This document shows positions 62,992-64,000 of a stretch of 64,000 nt of DNA, in pieces. The notes under the pieces are model-generated. The model was not told the origin of the DNA. It did not search any database and worked only from the letters and a program-made list of their open reading frames with translations. The stretch is from Fluviicola sp. (GTDB lineage: Bacteria > Bacteroidota > Bacteroidia > Flavobacteriales_D > Crocinitomicaceae). Numbering within the stretch: position 1 is the first letter of the stretch; every line of letters starts with the position of its first letter. The stretch is taken from the NCBI GenBank assembly GCA_002734065.2, contig NVXU02000048.1, positions 17,114 through 81,113 of the forward strand, given 5' to 3'. A program made the translations under genes and the position numbers.

Positions 62992-63681
62992 TCAAAAAAG
63001 GTATTTAAAAACAGCAAATATAATCTTTATTCCTGCAAAAATTGTCCCTTTTACCGTTCCACTCACTTTTGATACTCCAATTCGGCGTTTATAGTTAACG
63101 GGAACCTCGCAATAGGACATTTTATTCTTGAGAACTTTTATTTGCATTTCTATTGTCCAGCCATACGTTTTGTCAGCCATTCCGAGCTTTTGAAGTGAAG
63201 CAAATTTCATGGCTCTAAATGGACCAAGGTCTGTGAATTTTCCGCGGTAAAAAATGCGAATAAGTTTTGTTGCCAACCAGTTTCCGAAAACCTGCTGTGG
63301 TGTGAGCGAACCTTTTTCTCTTTTACCAAGAACGCGAGAACCGATGACAAGGTCTTTGTCTTCATGGAGAATGGGAGCAATCACATCTTTTATTTCTTCG
63401 GGATAATCAGAATAATCACCGTCTAAGAAAACAATGATTTCGGTGTTCAACCGCTTACATTCTGCAATTCCTTTTAGACAAGCCCAGCCATAGCCTTTTC
63501 GAGGTTCGTCCAAGACGATTGCTCCGGCGTTCTTTGCAACTTCTACTGTATTGTCGGTCGAGTTATTATTAACGACAATCACATGATTGACCAAGTCTCT
63601 ATCAATATCAGCAACTACTTTTCCAATGGATTGTTCCTCGTTGTAGGCAGGTATAACGACTGATGTGATTTTGTTTTTCAT
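62992..63681 (-). CDS. GT2 glycosyltransferase, Dpm1-like
   Basis: A 229-residue cytoplasmic GT2 enzyme. VVIPAYNEEQSIGKVV, VVNNNSTDNT, the metal-binding FLDGDYSDYPEEI and NWLATKLIRIFYRGKFTDLGPFRAM follow the polyprenyl-phosphate mannosyl/glucosyltransferase pattern. It would load a sugar on polyprenyl phosphate for the GT-C enzyme two genes downstream. First gene of the three-gene operon. Confidence 0.9.
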   Translation of the reverse strand: MKNKITSVVIPAYNEEQSIGKVVADIDRDLVNHVIVVNNNSTDNTVEVAKNAGAIVLDEPRKGYGWACLKGIAECKRLNTEIIVFLDGDYSDYPEEIKDVIAPILHEDKDLVIGSRVLGKREKGSLTPQQVFGNWLATKLIRIFYRGKFTDLGPFRAMKFASLQKLGMADKTYGWTIEMQIKVLKNKMSYCEVPVNYKRRIGVSKVSGTVKGTIFAGIKIIFAVFKYLF

Positions 63682-63794
63682 GAGCGCGAAGATAGTAATT
63701 TTGGATTGTTAGAGTTTTAGAGCATTGGAGTTTTCGAACGCTCTAAGATTCCAAAGATCGAACGCTCCAGAATGTAGGCTGAGGCTCTCGAAGC
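63682..63794. other. Repeat-rich spacer with stem-loop
   Basis: The word TTAGAGCATTGGAG[T/C]TTTCGA at 63717-63737 also occurs at 54235-54255. TCGAACGCTC is present twice (63735-63744 and 63758-63767). TGTAGGCT (63773-63780) and AGCCTACA (63792-63799) form a stem that includes the stop codon of the next gene and could end its transcript. Confidence 0.6.
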
Positions 63795-64000
63795 CTACAT
63801 CTTCACTTCAACGCCATCCTTCGTAATAATCAACGGATTCGGTTCAAAACGACCTTCTTCGGGGCCATTCTCCAATTTTAAAACACCTCGGGGACAAACA
63901 GCAGAGCAAATTCCGCAACCTACACAACTTGCACGTACGATGTTTTCTCCTTTTTGCGCATAAGCTCTGACATCAATTCCTTGCTCGCAATACGTGGAGC
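63795..64000 (-). CDS. 4Fe-4S polyferredoxin-type protein, partial (N-terminus beyond window)
   Basis: Only the last 68 codons are inside. They read STYCEQGIDVRAYAQKGENIV, then the cluster motif CVGCGICSAVCP (CxxCxxCxxxCP) and a tail ending DGVEVKM before TAG at 63795. The CEQGIDVR segment followed by a canonical 4Fe-4S motif suggests a membrane polyferredoxin of the NapH/CcoG kind, but the membrane part is not visible. An electron-transfer role is inferred from the cluster. Confidence 0.85.
   Translation of the reverse strand, partial: STYCEQGIDVRAYAQKGENIVRASCVGCGICSAVCPRGVLKLENGPEEGRFEPNPLIITKDGVEVKM

Overview
The window reads as chromosome of a Bacteroidota bacterium, probably a flavobacterium-like member of the order Flavobacteriales. 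The evidence is three type IX secretion (T9SS) substrates with type A or type B sorting tails, a PorP/SprF partner, an S46 dipeptidyl-peptidase, a DUF5777 barrel, AT-rich DNA, and several promoters of the Bacteroidota form TTG-N(about 19)-TAnnTTTG. No rRNA, tRNA, CRISPR array, integrase or transposase gene was seen.

Layout. 1-2816: edge of an M23 peptidase, then a coiled-coil protein, zapA and rny behind one clear promoter. 2806-15180: a surface-polysaccharide locus with a WbpP-type epimerase, Wzx flippase, acyltransferase, four glycosyltransferases, a Wzy-like polymerase, a Wzy/WaaL-like ligase or polymerase, a DegT aminotransferase and a PglC-like initiating transferase. It is interrupted by a reverse-strand mini-Wzz-like gene and by a 23S-IVP-type four-helix-bundle gene. 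15178-24408: ZIP transporter, methyltransferase, SiaB/SiaC, coaE, a T9SS type B LamG protein, an orphan membrane protein and a DPP11-like peptidase.

24415-29013 is accessory DNA: an SGNH-like secreted protein, two RelE/ParE toxin-antitoxin pairs, an orphan lipoprotein and an L,D-transpeptidase lipoprotein broken by one in-frame stop. This stretch is full of repeats. A 147-bp direct repeat brackets the block, a 66-bp direct repeat brackets the first toxin-antitoxin pair, and hairpin words recur between them. 29058-41431 is mostly housekeeping (lpd, lipA, OsmC, rlmB, YjjG-type phosphatase, upp, ABC exporter, hemH) plus a secreted metalloprotease and an MntA/HepT pair whose toxin is frameshifted.

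41499-64000 holds a DUF547 lipoprotein, 5-formyl-THF cyclo-ligase, a 1362-residue SBBP-repeat T9SS protein with its SprF partner, a cytochrome c / DUF5777 / haem-lipoprotein operon, msrB, a lytic transglycosylase, yidD, a scar of rlmF and yidD fragments, a TonB-like protein, a ParDE pair, a three-gene glycosyltransferase operon and the end of a polyferredoxin gene.

The least ordinary features are the repeats. They comprise a three-copy family of about 120-150 bp fold-back elements, a perfect 56-bp palindrome set exactly between two convergent stop codons, REP-like words that have become the coding ends or linkers of genes, and the nested direct repeats around the toxin-antitoxin block.
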